A stretch of DNA of 12,422 bases from CADDZP01 sp035948135 (GTDB taxonomy: Bacteria; Actinomycetota; Acidimicrobiia; Acidimicrobiales; AC-14). Within the stretch, counting starts at the first letter, position 1, and the number at the start of each line of letters is the position of its first letter. Where the stretch lies: positions 1 to 12,422 of the forward strand of contig DASZJL010000090.1 in NCBI GenBank assembly GCA_035948135.1. Reading direction: 5' to 3'. This document shows positions 1 to 5,980 of this stretch, piece after piece. The position numbers and the translations under genes were made by a program. The notes under the pieces were generated by a model, which made no database searches, was not told the origin of the DNA, and worked only from the letters and a program-made list of their open reading frames with translations.

Positions 1-1
1 C

Positions 2-232
2 GTCAGCCTGTCGGGCAACCACGGCGTCGTGACCGTCAGCGGGAACACTGGCACGTGCTCGGCGCCGGGCGGGACGTGCCGAATCCGCGGCAGCCTGACG
101 CTTTCCCAGAACACGGGCCCGAACACGGTGACCAACAACGACATCGCCGGCAACCTGAACTGTTTTGGCAACGGTTCCACGGTGTCGGGCGGCAACACCG
201 CGCCGGCGAAGAACGGTCAGTGCCCGACGTAG
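2..232 (+). CDS. C-terminal part of a secreted Gly/Asn/Thr-rich repeat protein (5' end outside window)
   Basis: The frame is open from the left edge to a TAG at 230-232, so only the last 76 residues are seen and the start is missing. The visible part is rich in Gly, Asn, Thr and Ser, with short units of the type V-x-G-N-T and N-x-x-G-N-L, and four cysteines, the last in NGQCPT at the end. From general knowledge, such tails occur in right-handed beta-helix or other exported surface proteins of actinobacteria, where Asn/Gly turns repeat once per coil. I infer an extracytoplasmic location from composition alone, since no signal peptide can be seen. No enzymatic motif is visible. It converges with the membrane-protein gene on the other strand, with a hairpin between them. 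An internal ATG at 29 exists, but the frame is open before it, so it is probably not the start. Confidence 0.6.
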   Translation, partial: VSLSGNHGVVTVSGNTGTCSAPGGTCRIRGSLTLSQNTGPNTVTNNDIAGNLNCFGNGSTVSGGNTAPAKNGQCPT

Positions 233-253
233 CTACCGGCTGGTAGACGCGGA

Positions 254-286
254 CCGGCGGCGCCCCCGTGGGAGGGGCGCCGCCGG
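254..286. terminator. Strong GC hairpin between convergent genes, candidate bidirectional terminator
   Basis: A perfect 13-bp stem (254-266 pairs with 274-286) encloses a 7-base loop. It lies between the plus-strand stop at 232 and the minus-strand stop at 338, where both transcripts would end. There is no U tract on either side, which is common in high-GC actinobacteria. The terminator role is inferred from position and stem strength. Confidence 0.7.
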
Positions 287-337
287 CTTGGGGCAGCGGG
301 ACGACGTTGTCTCGCTTTGGGTGTGGCCTGCTGACTG

Positions 338-661
338 TCAGGCGGCCACGCGCGGGCGCTGCGGATGGCGCTCTTCGGCCGACTTGCCTTCGGACGATCC
401 CAGATACCCGAACAGGACCCGCCACACCGTGGCCGTCGACCCGACGACGAAGCCGGTGAACCACGGCCCCATCCAGGTGTCAGGCACGCTGATGTGCCAG
501 GCCTTGAACATCGAGTAATCGAGGGCCACGGCCGCCCCCACTGCCAGCACAAACGTGAGCAGTGAATTGAAGCGGGCGAGCGCGGGTACATAGTCCTCGA
601 GCAGGTCGGCGATCTTGAGCACCGCCAGCCCGAGAAGGACCACGACGGCGAACGTGTACAT
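338..661 (-). CDS. Small membrane protein, three predicted helices, unknown function
   Basis: I place the start at the ATG at 661-659 because AAGGAGG (671-677 on the plus strand) lies 9 bases upstream, an excellent ribosome binding site. This gives 107 residues. The same frame is open further, to an ATG at 757, but that adds a charged Arg/Gln/Trp-rich stretch with no comparable site. Hydrophobic segments lie near residues 2-20, 29-48 and 63-85. The first is followed by an acidic stretch (DLLEDY), and the C-terminal 20 residues are polar and basic. No catalytic motif is seen and I do not recognise the family. The gene is divergent from the DUF5679-type gene across a 164-bp gap and converges on the secreted-protein fragment. 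An inner-membrane location is inferred from hydropathy. Confidence 0.75.
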   Translation of the reverse strand: MYTFAVVVLLGLAVLKIADLLEDYVPALARFNSLLTFVLAVGAAVALDYSMFKAWHISVPDTWMGPWFTGFVVGSTATVWRVLFGYLGSSEGKSAEERHPQRPRVAA

Positions 662-670
662 GCTTGTCTG

Positions 671-677
671 CCTCCTT
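671..677 (-). promoter_or_regulatory. Ribosome binding site that fixes the membrane-protein start
   Basis: On the minus strand this reads AAGGAGG, a near-complete anti-16S match, 9 bases before the ATG at 661. It is the main reason for preferring the 107-residue start to the 139-residue reading of the same frame. Confidence 0.8.
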
Positions 678-704
678 GGGTAGTACATCCACCCGTCTTC
701 TTGG

Positions 705-733
705 ACCCGTTTTTGCCGTCGCTGGTAACGGGT
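705..733 (-). other. Hairpin in the leader of the membrane-protein gene
   Basis: Seven bases at 705-711 (ACCCGTT) pair with 727-733 (AACGGGT) around a 15-base loop. It lies in the gap between the divergent genes, about 45 bases upstream of the minus-strand start. I see no convincing -35/-10 pair for either direction in this gap. A regulatory role is speculative. Confidence 0.3.
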
Positions 734-761
734 TTCAGCGCGCTCCCAGGGCAGCATCCGC

Positions 762-810
762 CCCTTAGCGCTACGTAGCAGATAAGACTGATGGCACGTC
801 CCCCTAAGGG
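762..810 (+). other. Inverted repeat around a palindrome, upstream of the DUF5679-type gene
   Basis: CCCTTAG at 762-768 is the exact reverse complement of CTAAGGG at 804-810. A perfect 10-base palindrome, GCTACGTAGC, sits between them at 770-779. The right arm overlaps the ribosome binding site of the gene at 826, so pairing in RNA could mask it. The palindrome could instead be a protein-binding site. Both readings are inference. Confidence 0.3.
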
Positions 811-825
811 AGGAGCAATCGTCAA

Positions 826-975
826 ATGGCGTCCTACGAGGGTTACTGCGTCAAATGCCGTGAGAAGCGGCAGTTCGAAGGGCAAGAAGTCGAGCTGGCC
901 AATGGCCGGCGCGCTGCTCAAGGCACATGTCCGGTGTGCGGCACGAAAATGAACCGCATGCTCGGAAAGAAATAG
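826..975 (+). CDS. DUF5679-type small zinc-ribbon protein
   Basis: This is a 49-residue protein, easily missed by length cut-offs. The ATG at 826 follows a good ribosome binding site (AAGGGAGGAG, 806-815) by 10 bases, and the stop is TAG at 973-975. Two cysteine pairs, CVKC (8-11) and CPVC (35-38), are spaced as in a zinc ribbon. The order EGYCVKC, then a basic/acidic stretch, ANGR, then GTCPVCGTKM and a basic end matches what I know of the DUF5679 family of actinobacteria and some archaea. The family has no established function; its size and zinc ribbon suggest a nucleic-acid- or protein-binding role, which is inference. It lies 27 bases upstream of queF on the same strand, so the two may share a transcript. 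Confidence 0.85.
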   Translation: MASYEGYCVKCREKRQFEGQEVELANGRRAAQGTCPVCGTKMNRMLGKK

Positions 976-1002
976 GAAGGGGCCCAACTAGCGTGGGCCT
1001 CC

Positions 1003-1353
1003 GTGCCCACGCGCCCTTCCAAGGAGTTGGTCGCGGTCCCCAATCCCCATCCGGGGCGCGACTACGAGGTGCGCTGCGAGACGCCTGAATTCACGTGCGT
1101 CTGTCCGATGACGGGCCAGCCCGACTTCGCACAGGTGACGATCTCGTACATACCGGGCGAGTCGATCGTCGAGTTGAAGTCGCTCAAGCTGTACCTCTGG
1201 AGCTACCGCGACGAAGGTGCCTTCCACGAGGACGTCACCAACCGCATCCTCGATGACCTGGTGGCGTGCATCGGCCCGCGGCAGATGACCGTGCAGACCG
1301 ACTGGAAGGTGCGCGGCGGCATCCACACGACGGTGACGGCGTCGGCGCCGTAA
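1003..1353 (+). CDS. queF: NADPH-dependent 7-cyano-7-deazaguanine reductase (preQ0 reductase), short type
   Basis: QueF reduces the nitrile of preQ0 to the aminomethyl group of preQ1 using two NADPH, in the cytoplasmic pathway to queuosine in tRNA. The 116 residues match the short, unimodular form with the T-fold. The catalytic cysteine is Cys34 in CVCPMTGQPD, where it forms a thioimide with preQ0, and the conserved acid is Asp41. The QueF motif ELKSLKLYLW spans 57-66, followed by the conserved RDEGAFHE. The GTG at 1003 is chosen because the MPTRPSKEL beginning is typical of close homologues. The purine-rich GGAAGGGG at 975-982 is 20 bases upstream, rather far for a ribosome binding site. No queC, queD, queE or tgt is visible in the window, so preQ0 must be made elsewhere or taken up. 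The next gene begins 10 bases after the stop, which suggests co-transcription. Confidence 0.95.
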   Translation: MPTRPSKELVAVPNPHPGRDYEVRCETPEFTCVCPMTGQPDFAQVTISYIPGESIVELKSLKLYLWSYRDEGAFHEDVTNRILDDLVACIGPRQMTVQTDWKVRGGIHTTVTASAP

Positions 1354-1363
1354 GGTCCGGGCC

Positions 1364-2350
1364 ATGCCTCTGCTCGACGAGCGTCACGACTTCGCCCACC
1401 CCGTCGAGTCCGACTCCGCCTGGAGCGAGTCGTACTACTTCAACTGCTACGACCCCGACGTCGACGTCGGCTTCTTCACGCGGATCGGCATCCGCCCCAA
1501 CGAAGGGACGATGGACGTCGGCCTGTCGGCCTGGCTGCCGGGTTCGGAGCTGTCGGTTGTCCGCGGCAAGCGCGACCAGGGCGTCATGGTCGACACCGGC
1601 CTCGAGGTCGGTGGCGTCACCTACGAGCGCCTGTCCCCATTGAAGGAGTGGCGGATCACGTGCCAGGCCGAGGCCATCGTCCTCGAGCTGGGCAAGGGGG
1701 GCGGCATGCACCCCGGCACCCTCGCCATGGACGTCACGTTCTCCGCACTCATCCCCGCCGTCGGCACCGACGGCCAAGGCAAGCGCAGCGAAGGCATCAG
1801 CGCAGAGACGTCGAACAGCGTCGGACGGGGCCACCTCGAGCAGGCCGGCCGCTGGTCGGGCTGGATCGAAGCGGACGGGCAGCGCTTTCAGCTCGGCCCC
1901 GCGGCGCGCGGCAACCGCGACAAGTCATGGGGACCCCGTCGCTGGGGCGGCCCCAAGATGTGGCGCTGGTTCTCGATCAACTTCGGCGACGACGTGCACT
2001 TCGGCGGCATTCGCATCGGCACCGACGCCGGCGACCTGCATCGGGGTTGGGTGTGGAAGGACGGCGAGGCCGTCAGCATCAAGCAGTGGGATGTGCGCAC
2101 CGAGCTCGCCGACGACGGTGTGACCCACCGCGTCTCGCACGTGCGGGCCACCGACAAGCGCGACAGAGTCCACGAGCTGCAGGCCGATGTCCTCCGCGTC
2201 GCCGGCCTGCCGCAGCGCCACGGCGACCGCGCCACCCTCGTCAATGAAGGTCTCGCCCGCTGGACCTACGAGGGGCGCACGGGCTACGGCATCGCCGAGT
2301 ACCTCCACCAGCTCGACGACGCCGGCCAGCCGTTGGTGACGATCGAGTAA
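1364..2350 (+). CDS. DUF7064/DUF7065 (CrtC-like, lipocalin-type) protein
   Basis: This is a 328-residue soluble protein with no signal peptide or membrane segment. Its make-up resembles the two-part beta-rich proteins annotated DUF7065/DUF7064, distantly related to the hydroxyneurosporene synthase CrtC/AttH lipocalin-like fold. The N-terminal part (about 20-170) carries alternating beta-strand patterns. The hallmark of the C-terminal part is the RDKSWGPRRW region near 185-194, followed by WRWFSINF (200-207) and HFGGIRI (212-218). In related proteins this fold binds hydrophobic ligands such as carotenoids or lipids; whether this one is an enzyme cannot be told from the sequence. It starts 10 bases after queF with no clear ribosome binding site, so it may depend on translation from upstream. 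A strong hairpin follows its stop. The family assignment comes from memory of motifs and is moderately sure. Confidence 0.65.
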   Translation: MPLLDERHDFAHPVESDSAWSESYYFNCYDPDVDVGFFTRIGIRPNEGTMDVGLSAWLPGSELSVVRGKRDQGVMVDTGLEVGGVTYERLSPLKEWRITCQAEAIVLELGKGGGMHPGTLAMDVTFSALIPAVGTDGQGKRSEGISAETSNSVGRGHLEQAGRWSGWIEADGQRFQLGPAARGNRDKSWGPRRWGGPKMWRWFSINFGDDVHFGGIRIGTDAGDLHRGWVWKDGEAVSIKQWDVRTELADDGVTHRVSHVRATDKRDRVHELQADVLRVAGLPQRHGDRATLVNEGLARWTYEGRTGYGIAEYLHQLDDAGQPLVTIE

Positions 2351-2363
2351 TCGACGAGCGCGA

Positions 2364-2389
2364 CAGAGGGGGCCTCGCGGCCCCCTCTG
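2364..2389. terminator. Hairpin terminator between convergent genes
   Basis: An 11-bp perfect stem (2364-2374 with 2379-2389) encloses a TCGC tetraloop. It lies 14 bases after the DUF7064-type stop and 34 bases past the 3' end of the opposing proline-rich protein gene, so it could stop both transcripts. On the plus strand it is followed by a weakly T-rich GATCGTTCCCT. Confidence 0.8.
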
Positions 2390-2422
2390 GATCGTTCCCT
2401 CAGCTGCGTTGTTTGGTGTGTC

Positions 2423-3073
2423 TTACGGGAGCGAGTTGCCGTTGAGGCAGGCGCCGTTCGTCCCGATGTAGCCGTCAGCGCCGGTCTGGGTGTTGTGACC
2501 GCCGATCTGACCGCTCACGCCGTTCGGGCCCGCCGACCCGCTGCCTTCAAGGACCCCAAGGGAGTTGGTGCCGCCCAAGTACCCGCTGACGGCGGTGGTG
2601 GGATCGCCGGTCATCAAGCGGTAGATCACGGTGCCGTCGGGCAGCGTCACTGCCTGCTCGCCCGCCGCGGGCGGATTGGTGCGCGCCGACTGGAACTGGC
2701 AGCCGCTGCCGAGGCTGGCCGTCCCGGCGCTACCGCCGGGAAGGCTGGGCAGTGACGGGATCGCGGGCAGGGGTAGCGCCGGCGTCTGCGGGATGGGCAA
2801 CGTCGGCGGTGCGGGGAGCTGCGGCAGGGCCGGGGCCGGCGCCTGGGGCAGGGTCGGCAGCGAGGGCAGGCCGGGGGCCGGCGGCACGGGTACGCTCGGC
2901 GGCGTCGGCAGCTGCGGCAGGCCCGGCACGCCGTCGGGCGGCACGCAGACCCTCTGTCCGACAACCGGAATCGTGATGCACGTCTGGTCAACCTTTTGGG
3001 CGGCCAGCGCGTGGGCGCCGAACGGTGCTCCCGCCATCAGCAGTCCCCCGAGCACTACGGCAAGCTTTCGCAC
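2423..3073 (-). CDS. Secreted proline-rich protein with glycine-rich C-terminal region
   Basis: This 216-residue protein starts at GTG (3073-3071), 6 bases after the ribosome binding site AAGGAAGGA (3080-3088). Residues 1-25 form a signal peptide: MRK, a hydrophobic core, then a probable AHALAA cleavage region. A short domain with Cys32 and Cys43 follows. Residues 45-113 are a proline-rich stretch of near-repeating L-P-x and P-A-P units, expected to be an extended rod or wall-spanning spacer. The last 100 residues hold Cys125 and Cys209 and Gly/Asn/Ser-rich repeats such as GYLGGTN and GYIGTNG. The four cysteines suggest two disulfides outside the cell. No sortase signal or enzyme motif is visible. 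A surface or matrix role is inferred; I do not recognise a named family. Its unusual leader is described separately. Confidence 0.8.
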   Translation of the reverse strand: MRKLAVVLGGLLMAGAPFGAHALAAQKVDQTCITIPVVGQRVCVPPDGVPGLPQLPTPPSVPVPPAPGLPSLPTLPQAPAPALPQLPAPPTLPIPQTPALPLPAIPSLPSLPGGSAGTASLGSGCQFQSARTNPPAAGEQAVTLPDGTVIYRLMTGDPTTAVSGYLGGTNSLGVLEGSGSAGPNGVSGQIGGHNTQTGADGYIGTNGACLNGNSLP

Positions 3074-3089
3074 TGGTCGTCCTTCCTTG

Positions 3090-3121
3090 CGGCTCTAGTT
3101 ACCGATGGCTCAGTAGAGCCG
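3090..3121 (-). promoter_or_regulatory. Two-way folding RNA leader upstream of the proline-rich protein
   Basis: On the minus-strand RNA, CGGCUCUA (3121-3114) can pair with UAGAGCCG (3097-3090), an 8-bp helix ending one base before the AAGGAAGGA ribosome binding site. The same 5' bases, GGCUC (3120-3116), can instead pair with GAGCC (3111-3107) across a 4-base loop. The two helices exclude each other. This could be a small switch or a protein-binding site; no known riboswitch consensus is met. Confidence 0.4.
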
Positions 3122-3164
3122 GTATGTCCGAACCAGGACAGGACCAAATTGCGTTTGACCCGAA

Positions 3165-3188
3165 CGGGCTATGACACAGATAGCCCGC
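3165..3188 (-). terminator. Hairpin downstream of the aldehyde dehydrogenase gene
   Basis: CGGGCTAT (3165-3172) pairs with ATAGCCCG (3180-3187) around a 7-base loop, 18 bases past the minus-strand stop of the aldehyde dehydrogenase. On that strand it is followed by TTCGGGTC, with no long U run. It probably separates this gene from the proline-rich protein gene downstream on the same strand. Confidence 0.5.
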
Positions 3189-3205
3189 GCTTGAAGAAGG
3201 GCTGC

Positions 3206-4714
3206 TCAGCCCCGCAGCAGAGCCCGCAGCTTGTTGGCGGCGCCCCGCCGGTAGAGGAGCTTGGTGGCCCGCTTCAGGACGCCGTAGCCGCCGGGCGGCA
3301 CCGGGTACCACTGCAGCTCGCGCTTGAGGCCGAAGCGGTCTTCGACCACCGACTTCACGCGGCACATGTCGGTGAGGCCTTCGATGCCGTGGGTGCGGCC
3401 GACGCCTGACTCCTTGGCGCCGCCGAACGGAAGACCGCTCACGCCGTAGCTGATGAGGCAGTCGTTGACGCACACGTTGCCCGCCTCGAGCTGCCCGGCG
3501 ACGCGGCGGCCACGGTCGTCGGACTTCGTCCAGACCGACGAGCTCAGGCCATAGGGCGAGTCGTTGGCGAGGCGCAGGGCTTCAGCCTCGTCGGCGACCT
3601 TCACGATCGGCAGCACGGGCCCGAACGTCTCGTCGCGCATGATCGCCATCGAGTGGTCGACGTCGACGAGGACGGTCGGCTCGAACCACATCTCGCCCAG
3701 GTCATGGCGTCGACGGCCGCCGGTGAGGACCTTGGCGCCCTTGTCCACGGCGTCGGCCAGGTGGCGTTCGACGAGCTCGACCTGGGGCGGGAACGTCATC
3801 GACCCGACGTCGCCTCCGGCCGACCCCTGGCGGATGGCACGCGTCTTGGCCACGACCTTGTCGACGAAGGCGTCGTACACGGGAGCTTCGACGTAGGCGC
3901 GCTCGATGGCGATGCACGTCTGGCCCGAGTTGCTGAAGGCACCCCACACCGCACCGTTGGCGGCGCGCTCGATGTCGGCGTCGTCGAGCACGATCATCGG
4001 GTCTTTGCCCCCCAGTTCGAGGGTCACGGGCGTGAGCGTCTCGGCCGCCTTGGCCATCACCTTCTTCCCGGTGGCAACCGAACCCGTGAAGCACACCTTC
4101 TGCACGCCCGCGCCGACGAGAGCGCTACCCGCCGCGCCGCCGCCGGTCACGACCTGGACGACGTCGGCGTAGTCGCAGCCCTTGTCGAACAGCTCGCCCA
4201 CGAGGACGCCGACGAGAGGCGTGACCTCCGACGGCTTGAGCACGACCGTGTTGCCGGCGAACAGGGCGCTGATGACCGGGGACATCGTCAGCGAGAACGG
4301 GTAGTTCCAGGGGCTGATCACTGCGACCACGCCGAGCGGCTCGTAGACCTTGTAGGACCGCTTCGTGAGGCGCAACGGACCGGTGTTCACCCGCTGGGGA
4401 CGGAGTGCCTTCTCGCCGTGCCGGGCGTAGAAGTCGATGAGGTCGGCGGTGATGAACAGCTCGGTGAACAGGGCTTCGAACGGCGTCTTGCCGGTCTCCT
4501 CGCAGATCCGCGCCACGATGTCGTCGGCCCGGTCGAGCATCCGGTCGCGGACGCGCAGCAGTTGCTCGCGGCGTTCGCCGAAGTCGAGACGGCCCCAGAT
4601 CCGGTAGGCGGCGCGGGCCCGCTGCACGGCTTGGCGGACCTGCGCGTCTTCCATGTCGGGCACGCTGCCGATGCTCTGCCCCGTCGTCGGGTTGATCGTC
4701 TCGATCGTCGCCAT
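3206..4714 (-). CDS. NAD(P)-dependent aldehyde dehydrogenase (ALDH superfamily)
   Basis: This 502-residue enzyme oxidises an aldehyde to a carboxylate through a cysteine thiohemiacetal, using NAD or NADP. The family landmarks are in order: SPWNYPFSL near 134-142, the Rossmann FTGSVATG near 209-216, the general base Glu233 in LELGGKDP, the nucleophile Cys267 in GQTCIA, and the ETFGP(V) motif in the last third. The tail, with QWYPVPPGGYGVL and a basic amphipathic end, resembles ALDHs acting on longer or hydrophobic aldehydes. Succinate-semialdehyde dehydrogenases of the GabD2 type are also similar, so I do not name the substrate. The frame is open upstream to 5179, antisense to rimO, but homology begins at MATIETINP, so I take the ATG at 4714. 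No ribosome binding site precedes it, and a -10-like TAACCT 7 bases upstream suggests a leaderless mRNA. No partner gene indicates a pathway. Confidence 0.92.
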   Translation of the reverse strand: MATIETINPTTGQSIGSVPDMEDAQVRQAVQRARAAYRIWGRLDFGERREQLLRVRDRMLDRADDIVARICEETGKTPFEALFTELFITADLIDFYARHGEKALRPQRVNTGPLRLTKRSYKVYEPLGVVAVISPWNYPFSLTMSPVISALFAGNTVVLKPSEVTPLVGVLVGELFDKGCDYADVVQVVTGGGAAGSALVGAGVQKVCFTGSVATGKKVMAKAAETLTPVTLELGGKDPMIVLDDADIERAANGAVWGAFSNSGQTCIAIERAYVEAPVYDAFVDKVVAKTRAIRQGSAGGDVGSMTFPPQVELVERHLADAVDKGAKVLTGGRRRHDLGEMWFEPTVLVDVDHSMAIMRDETFGPVLPIVKVADEAEALRLANDSPYGLSSSVWTKSDDRGRRVAGQLEAGNVCVNDCLISYGVSGLPFGGAKESGVGRTHGIEGLTDMCRVKSVVEDRFGLKRELQWYPVPPGGYGVLKRATKLLYRRGAANKLRALLRG

Positions 4715-4750
4715 ACTGCGGAGGTTAGGCCTGCCGGTAGCTTTGAGTTC
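4715..4750. promoter_or_regulatory. 36-bp divergent promoter region, probably leaderless both ways
   Basis: Only 36 bases separate the aldehyde dehydrogenase ATG from the rimO GTG. On the minus strand TAACCT (4727-4722) lies exactly 7 bases before the ATG. On the plus strand TAGCTT (4738-4743) lies exactly 7 bases before the GTG. Both fit the TANNNT -10 element with transcription beginning at the start codon, as in leaderless actinobacterial genes. Neither gene has a usable ribosome binding site. The -35 zones would overlap the opposite gene's start and are not consensus-like. Confidence 0.5.
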
Positions 4751-5980
4751 GTGGCTGACTCCTTTTGGGTGGAGACCCTCGGCTGCCCGAAGAACCAGGT
4801 CGACTCCGACAAGCTGACGGGGACGATGCTGGCCGACGGGTTGGTGCCGGCGGACGCGCCCGAGGAGGCCGACGTCGTCGTCGTCAACACGTGCGCCTTC
4901 ATCGAGGCGGCCCGCCAGGAGTCGATTGAGACGGTCCTCGCCCTGAGCGAGGGGCGCCGCCACGGCGCTCGTCTGGTCGTGACCGGTTGCATGGCCGAGC
5001 GCTACGGGTCGGAGCTGGCCGAGGCGCTGCCCGAGGCCGACGCCGTCGCCGGTTTCGGCGTACCGGTGACGCTCCGCACGCGCGACGAGGTGCCGTCGCT
5101 CGACCTGCTGAACCTGCCGCGTCCCCCGAGCGCCGCGCCTTGGGCCTACGTCAAAGTCGCCGAGGGTTGCGACCGCCACTGCGGCTTCTGCGCCATCCCC
5201 TCGTTCCGGGGCAAGCAGCGGTCGCGCACGGCCGAGTCCATCCTCGCCGAGGTCGATGCCCTCGACGCCAAAGAGATCGTCCTCGTCGCCCAGGACCTGG
5301 CGTCGTACGGCCGCGACGTGCGGGCCGCGGGGTCCATCGTCCCCCTGGTCGAAGCCGTGGCGGAACGAGTGGCCCGTGTGCGGCTGCTCTACCTCTATCC
5401 GTCCGAGCTCGACGACCGGTTGATCGACACCATCTGCGCCACCGGCGTTCCCTACTTCGACCTCTCACTGCAGCACGTGGCCAAAGGTCTGCTGCGCCGC
5501 ATGCGGCGGTGGGGCGACGGCCGTCGATTCCTCGAGCGGATCGCCGCCATCCGGGCGCGTGAACCCGACGCCGCCTTCCGATCCTCGTTCATCGTGGGCT
5601 ATCCGGGCGAGACCGAGGACGACCACGACCAGCTGTTGCGGTTCGTGGAGGAGGCCCAGCTCGACTGGGCCGGCTTCTTCGCCTTCTCGCCCGAAGAGGG
5701 AACGTACGCCGTCGACCTGGACGGTCGCGTACCCGAGGGGTTGGTGGTCGAGCGCCTCGCCGAGTTGTCGGAGTTGCAGGACCGCATCACGGCCGAGCGC
5801 CGGGCGTCCCTCATCGGGCGCCGCGTTGAGGTGCTCGTCGACGAGGCCGGGGTGGGGCGCACCCACCGGGAGGCGCCCGAGATCGACGGGATTATCGCCG
5901 TGCCCGAGTCGTGGGAGGCCAGCGCGTTCGTGGCGGCGACTGTGGTCGGCGCCGCCGGCCCCGACCTCGAGGCCGCGTGA
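4751..5980 (+). CDS. rimO: Ribosomal protein S12 methylthiotransferase RimO
   Basis: RimO is a radical-SAM enzyme with two 4Fe-4S clusters that adds a methylthio group to the conserved aspartate of ribosomal protein S12. The 409 residues show the full architecture. The N-terminal methylthiotransferase domain has cluster cysteines Cys12 (TLGCPKNQVDS), Cys48 (NTCAF) and Cys80 (TGCMAERY). The radical-SAM domain has Cys140, Cys144 and Cys147 in GCDRHCGFC. A C-terminal TRAM-like domain covers about 345-409. TLGCPKNQVDSDKL and AFIEAARQESI favour RimO over the related tRNA enzyme MiaB. The GTG at 4751 is taken because homology starts at about residue 4; the frame is open far upstream, antisense to the aldehyde dehydrogenase. 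There is no ribosome binding site, and a leaderless start is likely. Its stop overlaps the pgsA start, and it opens a rimO-pgsA-cinA operon common in actinobacteria. Confidence 0.96.
   Translation: MADSFWVETLGCPKNQVDSDKLTGTMLADGLVPADAPEEADVVVVNTCAFIEAARQESIETVLALSEGRRHGARLVVTGCMAERYGSELAEALPEADAVAGFGVPVTLRTRDEVPSLDLLNLPRPPSAAPWAYVKVAEGCDRHCGFCAIPSFRGKQRSRTAESILAEVDALDAKEIVLVAQDLASYGRDVRAAGSIVPLVEAVAERVARVRLLYLYPSELDDRLIDTICATGVPYFDLSLQHVAKGLLRRMRRWGDGRRFLERIAAIRAREPDAAFRSSFIVGYPGETEDDHDQLLRFVEEAQLDWAGFFAFSPEEGTYAVDLDGRVPEGLVVERLAELSELQDRITAERRASLIGRRVEVLVDEAGVGRTHREAPEIDGIIAVPESWEASAFVAATVVGAAGPDLEAA

Noticed and set aside
662..757. Longer 139-residue start for the membrane protein at 757
   Set aside because: The ATG at 661 has a near-perfect ribosome binding site, while the extra N-terminus is charged and would precede the first membrane helix without obvious purpose.
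2555..3073. Proline-codon repeats as a possible CRISPR or satellite repeat
   Set aside because: The units vary in length and sequence and are explained by coding for Leu-Pro and Pro-Ala runs.
2631..3098. Long plus-strand frames opposite the proline-rich protein
   Set aside because: Their Gly/Ala-rich content is the mirror of proline codons (CCN/NGG). The minus-strand frame has a signal peptide and a ribosome binding site.
3096..3109. GTTACCGATGG on the plus strand resembles the 3' end of c-di-GMP-I riboswitches
   Set aside because: The rest of the aptamer, including the conserved CGCAAAGCC-type core, is absent, and the plus-strand RNA would run through an antisense coding region with no plus-strand gene after it.
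3653..4750. rimO frame extended upstream to 775 residues, antisense to the aldehyde dehydrogenase
   Set aside because: The extension is low-complexity (His, Asp, Arg, Gly-rich) and mirrors the dehydrogenase codons. RimO homology starts just after the GTG at 4751.
4715..5179. Aldehyde dehydrogenase frame extended upstream to 657 residues, antisense to rimO
   Set aside because: The extra residues are the codon-bias shadow of rimO, and ALDH homology starts at the ATG at 4714.
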